The notes below the pieces were generated by a model that had not been told where the DNA came from, made no database searches, and worked only from the letters and a program-made list of their open reading frames with translations. From assembly GCA_045588325.1 (NCBI GenBank), contig JAZNEA010000074.1, positions 1-22,542 on the forward strand: 22,542 bases of DNA. The letters run 5' to 3'. Shown piece after piece: positions 1 through 7,090 of the stretch. Position numbers and translations under genes: made by a program. Each line of letters starts with the position of its first letter. Within the stretch, counting starts at the first letter, position 1. This stretch comes from RGIG7378 sp045588325. Its GTDB lineage: Bacteria > Bacillota > Clostridia > RGIG7378.

Positions 1-214
1 CCTTTTGGATCTGCTGTATCCGAAACTGGATGGTAAACTCATGGAGGAATTGACTCAGGATTGTCCCTGGGATGTCTCCTCCCTTATGGCCCTGGAACTG
101 GGCGAAACCCTGTCGAACACTCTGGATGGACAGTCTCAGAAGTTGGTCTACGACTTGTTGGGCGGACATTATGCCAGCATACAGCTGTGGTATGATGTTT
201 CAGCTAAGAACTAA
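1..214 (+). CDS. 3' end of an unrecognised protein (partial)
   Basis: An open frame runs in from the left edge (codons in phase with position 2) and stops at TAA 212-214, giving about 70 C-terminal residues. There is no ribosome binding site or convincing start inside the window, so the true start lies upstream. The visible part is acidic and has no motif I recognise. The last codons (GTT TCA GCT AAG AAC TAA) lie inside the left end of the repeat element that begins at about 199, so the C-terminus and stop appear to have been supplied by that element. Function is unknown. Confidence 0.55.
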   Translation, partial: LLDLLYPKLDGKLMEELTQDCPWDVSSLMALELGETLSNTLDGQSQKLVYDLLGGHYASIQLWYDVSAKN

Positions 215-536
215 GAGTTAAAAGTTAAAAGTTAAAAGTGAAAAGTGAAAAGCTCGGGTCGCTATGTTCCAAAGGTCAAGGCGAAGCAAGCTTCGCAGTG
301 AAAAGTCGCCGGCTACTCCCGCAAGCGCCGGGAGCACGGCTTAGGGCACGTCCCTAAGAACCCGAATCTGCACCAGAAAAAGTTCAGTTCAGCTAAGAAC
401 TAAGAGTTAAGAGTGAAGAAAGTGGGTTAGTTAAGAGTTGGAGAACTACTAGTTGTCCAACTTTCTTCACTTTTCACTTTTCACTTTTCACTTGCGAAGC
501 TTCACTTTTAACTTTTCACTTTTAACTTTTAACTTA
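199..536. repeat. Composite heptad-repeat palindromic element
   Basis: This intergenic stretch contains no gene. The left arm (about 206-252) is a run of 7-nt units (AAGAGTT, AAAAGTT x2, AAAAGTG x2). The right arm (about 461-535) carries the complementary units TTTTCAC and TTTTAAC, so the whole can fold into one long stem. Between the arms are smaller hairpins: GCGAAGC/GCTTCGC (281-296), CTCCCG/CGGGAG (316-334) and TTAGGG/CCCTAA (341-357). A 23-nt exact direct repeat occurs at 199-221 and 388-410. The second copy starts a sub-element (388-536) whose 398-431 segment matches the copies at 13033 and 19946. The CGCTATGTTCCA block (260-271) also recurs at 12250-12261. The element overlaps the stop codons of both flanking genes. 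Confidence 0.85.
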
Positions 537-851
537 CACCGCTCCCGCGTCGCAAAAATACGGCTCTATCTCCTGGCGTTCCCTATAGCCAACCGCCTTT
601 TTGACTGGCACACCATCTCTGAACAACATGAGGGTTGGCAGATCCAGGGCCCTGTATTTGAACCCAATTTCCAGGCATTCGTCCACATTGCACCTGACAA
701 ATTCCATCTCCGGATGATCCTCCGCCATGGCCTCCACAATGGGCGCCATCATGGCACAAGGCTGACACCAGGTGGCATAAAAGTCCACCAACACAGGCCT
801 GCTGTTACCTAAAACAATCTGATCAAAATTATCCTTGTTTACCTCTATCAT
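534..851 (-). CDS. Thioredoxin family protein
   Basis: A 105-residue protein with the size and layout of a single-domain thioredoxin, a cytoplasmic thiol-disulfide oxidoreductase. The active site is WCQPC (W28, C29, C32), preceded by the strand LVDFYATW. The cis-proline is P72 in LDLPTLMLF. The second active-site residue is Gln where classical thioredoxins have Gly (WCGPC), and there are extra cysteines at 54, 59 and 100, so it is a thioredoxin-like paralogue rather than a clear TrxA. The ATG at 849-851 has a GGAGGG Shine-Dalgarno five bases upstream, which fixes the start. The stop codon TAA lies at the edge of the repeat arm. It is divergent from the ABC operon; no reductase gene is in view. 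Confidence 0.9.
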   Translation of the reverse strand: MIEVNKDNFDQIVLGNSRPVLVDFYATWCQPCAMMAPIVEAMAEDHPEMEFVRCNVDECLEIGFKYRALDLPTLMLFRDGVPVKKAVGYRERQEIEPYFCDAGAV

Positions 852-948
852 ACGGGCCCTCCGACGTCAGCAAATTTTTTATGAATTTTCTCTTATATGC
901 GAGAGATTTTGCGTTTTTCTATTTACAAGATAATACAAAAGTGATAGC

Positions 949-965
949 TTGGCAATGTATGCCAA
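949..965 (+). promoter_or_regulatory. Hairpin just upstream of the ABC operon ribosome binding site
   Basis: A perfect 6-bp inverted repeat, TTGGCA-atgta-TGCCAA, ends three bases before the GGAGG (969-973) of the first ABC gene. It could be a 5'-UTR hairpin affecting translation or an operator half-site pair. A GATAAT -10-like sequence lies at 929-934, but I see no good -35. Function is inferred from position only. Confidence 0.35.
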
Positions 966-977
966 CATGGAGGATTT

Positions 978-3311
978 ATGGGTAATAAGAGATTATACAG
1001 CGATTTGCCGGCCGACCTTTCCCAGGCCCTGCTGAGCAATTCTATACCCTGCCAGGACCCTGTTGTTTGGGCCAACGCAGATATGGATATAGACTGCACC
1101 TTTAGGATGCACGTCTTTGTTTTGACACGCACTTATTTGATTCACGGCTCTGCTCCCGAGCACACCACACGTCGTACCATGACAGGTTTTGGCAAGCCTG
1201 ACGCCATTCATTACGACACATTTGTTTGGGACACATATGAGCTGTCCACCCTGGCCGACCCCACTATCGACAACCTGGTAGTCGGAGGCATGTTCCACAT
1301 TTCCATCGATGGCATTGACACACCTTTGGCAGCATACACCAACAGCTATGGCCCTCGCATGCATAAGCTCAAGGACCTTTTTGCCAAGTTATTGGAGGGA
1401 AAGGAGCTCACCGAGGAGCAGCTGACGGAGAAGGAAAAGGAGCATGTTTGCCCCAAGTGCGGTTCACCCTATCCCAACAAGGACCGCAAGATTTGCCCCA
1501 AGTGTATCGACAGGAGATCCATTTTCCTCAGGCTTTTCTCGTACTTTAAGCCATACTGGGGAATGTTGGTGGTTATTTCCCTGTTATCGATCCTGAACTC
1601 ACTGTGCAACTCCATTTGGCCATACCTGAATGGTACCATCCTGTATGACATGGTTTTGTCGGAGAACATGGGCGTCATCGGCGAATATATGCCCTCCGTA
1701 ACCAGCTTCTTTACCTGGTTGCTAATCCTGGCTCTGACTATGGCTGGACTCAAACTGCTGCAGCAGCTGTTTGGCGTTGTGCAGGGCCGACTTGTGGCCA
1801 ACATCGTTCCCAGCGTGGTTTCTAAGGTTAAGTCCCAGGTGTTTGAGTCTATTCAGTCCCTGTCAGTATCCTTCTTCTCCAAGAGGCAGACAGGCTCCCT
1901 GATGACCAGAATCGTAGACGACGCAGGCAGCATTTCCGAGCTGTTTATCGACGGACTGCCCTTCCTGTTACCCAACGTTTTGACAGTTGTTTTCTCCTGC
2001 TATGTTATGTTCAGCACCAACTGGCTGCTGGCACTGGTTGCCACACTGGTTCTGCCCCCCGCATTTATCTTTGTTGGCAAGTTGGAGCCCCTGCTGTGGC
2101 ACTATTGGAGCAAGCAGCACCAGACCAACCGCAACCTCCGCGCCAGAGTTAACGACAACCTGGTTGGCGCCAGAGTTGTTAAGGCCTTTGGTCAGCAGGA
2201 GCAGGAGATGGCACGCTTTTCCAAGGCTAATGTCAGGGTGCAGGACGCTCAGATGGACACCGTACGTTTTGATACTAAGTTCCACGCCATCTTCTGGGTT
2301 GCCAAGAACGCATCCGTTATGTTGGTTTGGGCCATCGGCGCCATGATCGTTCTCAATCTGACAGGCTCCTCCATGACCTACGGAACCCTTATCACTTTTG
2401 TAGGTTATGTAAACCTGTTGGCCGGTCCTCTGGACTTTTTCTCATACATATTCCGTTGGTGGGCTCATTCCATGAACTCCGCCCAGCGTATTTTTGAAAT
2501 TATCGACTCCCAGCCCGACGTGGTGGAGAGCCGCAATCCCGTCCATGTTGACTCACTTAAGGGCGATATTCGTCTGGAGAATGTTTCCTTCTCCTATGAG
2601 CCAAACAAGAAGGTTCTCAAGAATGTGAACCTGCACGTGGAGCCTGGCAAGATGCTGGGTATCGTGGGCAAGTCCGGAGCGGGCAAATCCACCCTGGTTA
2701 ACCTGATTACCCGTCTCTATGACCCAACCGAGGGCAACATCTATCTGGACGGCATCAACGTCAGGGATATGTCCTTTGCGGACGTTCGCAGAAATATCGC
2801 ATTCGTCAGCCAGGAGACATATATTTTCCGAGGCACCATTTACGACAACATCGTCTACGGCAAGCCTGATGCAACCCACGAGGAGGTGCTCAACGCAGCC
2901 ATTGCAGCCAGCGCACACAACTTTATTTGCAAATTGCCCGACGGCTATGACACCATGGTTGGTTCTGGCGGCAGGAGTTTGTCAGGAGGCGAGAGACAGC
3001 GAATCTCCATTGCAAGAGCTATTTTGGCAGACCCCAGGATCCTGATTCTGGACGAGGCCACCGCTGCGGTAGACACCGAGACCGAAAAGAATATTCAGCA
3101 CGCCCTGTCCAGGCTGATTGTTGGCAGAACTACGCTGTCCATAGCACATCGACTGTCCACTCTGAGAGATGCAGACAACCTGATTGTTCTGGAGGACGGA
3201 GAGATCACAGAGCGTGGCGAGCATGACGAGCTGGTTCGCCAGAAGGGCGCCTACTACAAGCTGCTGCAGATCCAGAGCAAGGCACTGGCCATGCGCGGCA
3301 TCGAGGACTAA
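978..3311 (+). CDS. ABC exporter (TMD-NBD half-transporter) with N-terminal domain and zinc ribbon
   Basis: A 777-residue type IV (ABCB-like) half-transporter. Residues 1-155 form a soluble N-terminal domain rich in beta-type segments. A zinc ribbon follows, CPKCG...CPKC (C158, C161, C173, C176). The membrane domain spans about 185-500. The nucleotide-binding domain spans about 530-770: Walker A GKSGAGKST (564-572), Q-loop SQE (611-613), signature LSGGERQ (668-674), Walker B ILILDEA (688-694) with catalytic E693, and switch H724. All ATPase residues are present. The ATG is set by GGAGG at 969-973. The N-terminal extension makes it longer than the usual ~580 residues. It is followed after 28 nt by a DUF1854 gene and then a second exporter, so it probably forms a heterodimer. 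Substrate unknown. Related DUF1854-linked exporters are annotated as cyanophycin-metabolism associated in other bacteria, but no cyanophycin enzyme is in this window. Confidence 0.92.
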   Translation: MGNKRLYSDLPADLSQALLSNSIPCQDPVVWANADMDIDCTFRMHVFVLTRTYLIHGSAPEHTTRRTMTGFGKPDAIHYDTFVWDTYELSTLADPTIDNLVVGGMFHISIDGIDTPLAAYTNSYGPRMHKLKDLFAKLLEGKELTEEQLTEKEKEHVCPKCGSPYPNKDRKICPKCIDRRSIFLRLFSYFKPYWGMLVVISLLSILNSLCNSIWPYLNGTILYDMVLSENMGVIGEYMPSVTSFFTWLLILALTMAGLKLLQQLFGVVQGRLVANIVPSVVSKVKSQVFESIQSLSVSFFSKRQTGSLMTRIVDDAGSISELFIDGLPFLLPNVLTVVFSCYVMFSTNWLLALVATLVLPPAFIFVGKLEPLLWHYWSKQHQTNRNLRARVNDNLVGARVVKAFGQQEQEMARFSKANVRVQDAQMDTVRFDTKFHAIFWVAKNASVMLVWAIGAMIVLNLTGSSMTYGTLITFVGYVNLLAGPLDFFSYIFRWWAHSMNSAQRIFEIIDSQPDVVESRNPVHVDSLKGDIRLENVSFSYEPNKKVLKNVNLHVEPGKMLGIVGKSGAGKSTLVNLITRLYDPTEGNIYLDGINVRDMSFADVRRNIAFVSQETYIFRGTIYDNIVYGKPDATHEEVLNAAIAASAHNFICKLPDGYDTMVGSGGRSLSGGERQRISIARAILADPRILILDEATAAVDTETEKNIQHALSRLIVGRTTLSIAHRLSTLRDADNLIVLEDGEITERGEHDELVRQKGAYYKLLQIQSKALAMRGIED

Positions 3312-3339
3312 ACAACTACCTACTTAAAGCGAGGTTATT

Positions 3340-3903
3340 ATGAGTACAGAGATTTTGAACACAGAAAACGTAGATATCTTAGAGCAAGAAAAGCAAAAGG
3401 TGGACCGCCTCCTCAGCATGAATTACCTGACTCCGGAGAATGCAACCTTCTCTCCCACTCCAGGTGGATTTGTGTCCCTTAAGACAGAGGAGAAAACATA
3501 CCCCAGGGTAACCATTTACAGGACTTTCCCCTTTACACAGCCCAACCTGTTCCTGTCCGTCCGCGAGCCCGACGACAAGGCCAAGGAGATTGGCATTATC
3601 GAGGACCTGAGCCAGTGGGACGAGGCAACTCGCCAGAACATCGAGAGGCAGTTGTCCCTCAGATACTACATGCCCGCTATTACCAGGATCTACTCCATCA
3701 AGGAGGAATATGGCTATGCATACTGGTCCGTGCTCACAGACAGAGGCCCCTGCAAATTTACCGTTTCTTCTGGTTCCAGCAGTGTGGTAAGGCTTAGCGA
3801 CAGCCACGTTATCGTCAAAGACATCGACGAAAACCGTTACGAAATTCCAGATCTGGCCCAGCTGACCCCCAAGGAGTTAAAGCGCATTGACCTGTACATC
3901 TAA
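3340..3903 (+). CDS. DUF1854 family protein
   Basis: A 187-residue soluble protein with no signal peptide or membrane segment. The pattern matches DUF1854: a conserved middle part with RTFPFTQPNLFLSV (about 61-74), a segment ending in RYYMPAITRI (about 107-116), then WSVLTDRGPCKF and a C-terminal DENRYEIPDL. The family is uncharacterised and is known next to, or fused to, ABC exporters. Pfam suggests a ligand-binding role. Start ATG at 3340 with a GCGAGG Shine-Dalgarno at 3329-3334. It lies between two exporter genes (28-nt and 21-nt gaps), so it is probably an accessory subunit or regulator of the transporter pair; that role is inferred from position. Confidence 0.85.
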   Translation: MSTEILNTENVDILEQEKQKVDRLLSMNYLTPENATFSPTPGGFVSLKTEEKTYPRVTIYRTFPFTQPNLFLSVREPDDKAKEIGIIEDLSQWDEATRQNIERQLSLRYYMPAITRIYSIKEEYGYAYWSVLTDRGPCKFTVSSGSSSVVRLSDSHVIVKDIDENRYEIPDLAQLTPKELKRIDLYI

Positions 3904-3924
3904 GGTAATTGCTTCGGAGGAATA

Positions 3925-6111
3925 ATGAAACTTAATCGCAAAATGCCAAAGGCCCTGGCCGACATTTTGGCAACCCGCACATCAGAATCACAGATTTATG
4001 GTGCATATACGGACCTGAATCTGGACGGCCAGATGTGTGACAACATTTACATAGGCGCAACAGAATCTCTGCTGTACATCTTTGATGGTACAGATGCTGT
4101 TTTCTACAACCTGGCGGACCTGGAAAAGATTCAGAACGTGAACCAGGTCAACAACGGCCTGTTTGTAATCACTAAGGATGGACAGGATCTGTTGCTGGCC
4201 CGCTATAGCATGAAATACCTGACCACCTTTGCATATATTGCCAGAGGTGTAGAACTGCTGCGCAAGGGTTCATCCATTCGCGTTGAGAGCACAGAGAGGG
4301 ACAAGGTCTGCCCTAAGTGCGGACGCGCTCTGCCAGGAACTCAGTCCTGCCCCAAGTGTGACAAGTCCCACCGCAACATGCGGAGGCTCATCAGCCTTTG
4401 CAAACCATACGTGGGCATTATCTGCGTGGTTCTCGTTCTGATGGTGATTTCCACCAGCCTTAACCTGGGCAGAGAGTTTGTGTTCAAAGACTTTATCGAC
4501 ACCCATCTGGTGCCTCAGCAGGGAACCATGAGGGACGTTCTCACCTTCCTCAGCATCGTTTGCTCCATCATCCTGATGGACATCGTGTTCTACCTGATCA
4601 GATTCTACCTGTGCAACCAGCTGGGATCCAGAATCAGCCTTGACCTGAGACAAAAGATGATGAACAAGCTCCAGGATTTGTCCCTGTCCTTTATCAACAA
4701 GAGGGATTCCGGCGCCCTTATTCACCGCATCACCGGCGACACTGCCAGAGTAATGGAGTTCTTCAGGGACTGTTTCTGCGACATGTTCGGCCAGATTATC
4801 ACACTGCTGGCTCTTGTTGTAATCATGCTGTGGCTCAACTGGAAACTGGCTCTGGCCGCATTCTTCTTTGCTCCTTTTATCGTGATTTTTGCCAGATGCT
4901 TCTGGCCCTACATCCACAGGATCTTCCACAATCAGTGGCGCAAAGAGGACAAGATCAACAACAAACTGCAGGACGTTCTGTCCGGCATCCGTATTGTTAA
5001 GGTTTTTGGCAAGGAAAAGATGGAGGTTGAGACCTTCCGCAATCTCAATGAGGAGTATGCAGAGGTTCAGGCTCACAACGAAAAGTTCTTTTCCACCGTT
5101 TTCCCCTTCCTGTCCCTGATGATGGCCTTTGGATCATACCTGGTTATCTATCTGGGTGGTGTGGACGTACTCAAGGGTCAGATGACCACCGGTGAATTGG
5201 TGCAGTTCGTGTCCTACGCCGGCATGCTGTTGGGTCCCCTTAGCTGGATGTCTTTCCTGCCTCGCCGTCTCGTACGTCTTACCACCAGCATGGAGCGTAT
5301 TTACGACGTTTTGGACGAGCAGCCCGAGATTATTGCAGGCCCCGAGGCCATAGAGGCAGAGATTCAGGGCAATATCCAGCTGAACAATGTTGTCTTCGGC
5401 TACAGGAGCTACGAACCCGTTCTGGACGGCATCTCCCTGGATGTTAAGAAGGGCGAAATGATCGGCCTTGTCGGTGCTACAGGATGCGGCAAGTCCACTT
5501 TGATTAACCTGATCATGAGACTGTACGACGTGGACGACGGCAGCATCACCATAGACGGCATCAACATCCGCGACTTTGACATGGCTGCCTACCACAGGCA
5601 GATCGGCGTCGTTCTCCAGGAGACTTTCCTGTTTGCTGGAACAGTTCTGGACAACATCCGCTTCTCCAAGCCCACTGCTACTATGGAGGAGATAATTCAG
5701 GCCGCCAAGCGCGCCAATGCCCACGAGTTTATATGCAAGCTGCCCGACGGATACAACACATACGTTGGCGAAAAGGGTCACACCTTGTCCGGAGGCGAAA
5801 AGCAGCGTATTTCTATTGCAAGAGCTATCCTCAACGATCCCAAGATCCTGATTTTGGACGAGGCCACATCTGCTCTGGACACAGAGAGCGAATATCAGAT
5901 TCAGGAGGCTCTGGACCGTCTGCGTCAGGGCCGCACCACATTTGCTATTGCCCACCGTCTCTCCACTTTGCGCAGTGCAGACCGCATCATGGTTATCGAC
6001 GACCACAAGTGCGCCGAGCTGGGCTCCCACGACGAATTGCTAAGGCAAAAGGGCATCTACTACGGTCTGGTTATGGCACAGCTCCAGATGAGCAAGGCCA
6101 AGGACGAGTAG
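3925..6111 (+). CDS. ABC exporter (TMD-NBD half-transporter) with N-terminal domain and zinc ribbon, second subunit
   Basis: A 728-residue partner of the exporter at 978-3311, with the same architecture. The N-terminal soluble domain spans about 1-120 and looks like a small beta-barrel followed by a helix. The zinc ribbon is CPKCG...CPKC (C129, C132, C142, C145). The membrane domain spans about 155-455 and the nucleotide-binding domain about 485-720: Walker A GATGCGKST (517-525), Q565, signature LSGGEKQ (621-627), Walker B ILILDEA (641-647) with E646, and H677. Both half-transporters keep the catalytic glutamate and signature motif, so neither ATP site looks degenerate, unlike many heterodimeric exporters. 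ATG at 3925 with CGGAGG at 3915-3920. The stop is one base before the pseudouridine synthase start. Confidence 0.92.
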   Translation: MKLNRKMPKALADILATRTSESQIYGAYTDLNLDGQMCDNIYIGATESLLYIFDGTDAVFYNLADLEKIQNVNQVNNGLFVITKDGQDLLLARYSMKYLTTFAYIARGVELLRKGSSIRVESTERDKVCPKCGRALPGTQSCPKCDKSHRNMRRLISLCKPYVGIICVVLVLMVISTSLNLGREFVFKDFIDTHLVPQQGTMRDVLTFLSIVCSIILMDIVFYLIRFYLCNQLGSRISLDLRQKMMNKLQDLSLSFINKRDSGALIHRITGDTARVMEFFRDCFCDMFGQIITLLALVVIMLWLNWKLALAAFFFAPFIVIFARCFWPYIHRIFHNQWRKEDKINNKLQDVLSGIRIVKVFGKEKMEVETFRNLNEEYAEVQAHNEKFFSTVFPFLSLMMAFGSYLVIYLGGVDVLKGQMTTGELVQFVSYAGMLLGPLSWMSFLPRRLVRLTTSMERIYDVLDEQPEIIAGPEAIEAEIQGNIQLNNVVFGYRSYEPVLDGISLDVKKGEMIGLVGATGCGKSTLINLIMRLYDVDDGSITIDGINIRDFDMAAYHRQIGVVLQETFLFAGTVLDNIRFSKPTATMEEIIQAAKRANAHEFICKLPDGYNTYVGEKGHTLSGGEKQRISIARAILNDPKILILDEATSALDTESEYQIQEALDRLRQGRTTFAIAHRLSTLRSADRIMVIDDHKCAELGSHDELLRQKGIYYGLVMAQLQMSKAKDE

Positions 6112-6112
6112 T

Positions 6113-6808
6113 ATGCGCCTGGACAAATTCTTCTCCGAGCAGAAAATCCTCTCCCGCAAAGAGGTGGGAGAAAAGCTGAGGCGTGGACTCATTACGGTCA
6201 ACGGCCAAACCGTCAAAAAGGGGGACGTCAAGATTGACGAGAACCTGGATGTGGTGACGCTGGATGGCGTGGTAATACCCTACAAAAAATACACTTACAT
6301 TGTGGTGAACAAGCCCCAGGGCTACGTTTGCTCCACCGACGACCCAAGGGATATGATAGTCACGGAGCTACTGCCTCCGGAGCTGCAAAAGCTGGAACTG
6401 TTCCCCTGTGGCAGACTGGACAAGGACACCACCGGACTTGTTATACTGACCAATGACGGCATCTCTGCCCACAGGAATCTGTCTCCCAAGCACCACGTGG
6501 AAAAGCGCTATAGATTCAAGGTGGCTGATCCCTACTCAGACAAGGACGCAGCTGCCATAGAGTCTGGCATAACACTGGCCGACGGCTATACTACCAAACC
6601 CTGCAAAATAGAGCGAACTGGTGATACAACCGGGTACATCACCCTTACCGAGGGCAAGTACCACGAGATCAAGAGGCTGTTCGGGGCCAGAGGCAACAAG
6701 ATTACCGCCCTGGAGAGAGTGTCCTTTGCCACCATAGAGCTGGGGGATTTGCCCCTGGGACAGTGGAGGGAGATGACCTCTGGCGAGATGGATGTGTTTT
6801 GCAGCTAG
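6113..6808 (+). CDS. Pseudouridine synthase, RsuA/RluB/E/F family
   Basis: A 231-residue RNA pseudouridine synthase. An N-terminal S4 RNA-binding domain (about 1-55, beginning MRLDKFFSE) is followed by the catalytic domain. The motif GRLDKDTTGLVILTNDG (100-116) carries the catalytic aspartate D103, and KRYRF and GKYHEIKRLF are further family hallmarks. Length and order match the RsuA type, which modifies 16S rRNA U516 in E. coli, but I cannot separate RsuA from its paralogues by eye. The gene starts one base after the ABC exporter stop with only a weak AGGA-like site inside that gene, so it is probably translationally coupled. The link to the transporters is likely operonic convenience. I see no clear terminator after it. 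Confidence 0.9.
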   Translation: MRLDKFFSEQKILSRKEVGEKLRRGLITVNGQTVKKGDVKIDENLDVVTLDGVVIPYKKYTYIVVNKPQGYVCSTDDPRDMIVTELLPPELQKLELFPCGRLDKDTTGLVILTNDGISAHRNLSPKHHVEKRYRFKVADPYSDKDAAAIESGITLADGYTTKPCKIERTGDTTGYITLTEGKYHEIKRLFGARGNKITALERVSFATIELGDLPLGQWREMTSGEMDVFCS

Positions 6809-6901
6809 GAAATAGTGGCGACTGCCGAGACGACAAGTTACCGGGGTGAACACCTGCTGGTTTAGCAAAAATTTTTGAAAAGCACCATTGTCGTTTAATC
6901 C

Positions 6902-6931
6902 TTGTTCCATACATATCAAATATGATATAAA
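6902..6931 (+). promoter_or_regulatory. Candidate promoter for the lipoprotein gene
   Basis: TTGTTC (6902-6907) and TATAAA (6926-6931) are separated by 18 nt in an AT-rich stretch after the pseudouridine synthase. It is a fair sigma-A-type match and implies a leader of about 150 nt before the lipoprotein start. The assignment is by eye. Confidence 0.35.
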
Positions 6932-6961
6932 AGAAATATAAAACACTGATTCACCTTACCT

Positions 6962-7056
6962 TGTATGGAATAATCCCGCTCCGTACAATCCCGTGTAATA
7001 TTGGAATGTTTACGAGTGCCTATTCTCCATACAGAGCTAGGCGCTCTTTGTGTTTT
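6962..7056 (+). promoter_or_regulatory. Structured leader upstream of the lipoprotein
   Basis: The untranslated leader contains a long-range 8-bp complement, TGTATGGA (6962-6969) with TCCATACA (7026-7033). It is followed at once by a small hairpin, AGAGC/GCTCT (7033-7047), and a T-rich tail TTTGTGTTTT. This resembles a short attenuator, but the stem is only 5 bp and I recognise no known riboswitch core. The Shine-Dalgarno lies downstream at 7079-7084. Confidence 0.3.
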
Positions 7057-7090
7057 AGGGGGAATATTCATAAGGAATAGGAGGAACACC

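Noticed and set aside
453..812. Forward 119-codon frame starting in the repeat arm
   Set aside because: Begins in low-complexity repeat and runs antisense to the thioredoxin gene; no family features.
4270..6030. Two long reverse-strand frames opposite the second ABC exporter
   Set aside because: They mirror the codon pattern of the real gene, have no ribosome binding sites or family motifs, and the forward product has full ABC motifs.
978..6111. Cyanophycin metabolism operon
   Set aside because: The DUF1854/ABC link is known from other bacteria, but no cyanophycin synthetase or cyanophycinase is present in the window.
7001..7090. Longer N-terminus for the lipoprotein
   Set aside because: The extra 30 codons lack a ribosome binding site and would hide the signal peptide; ATG 7091 follows AGGAGG directly.
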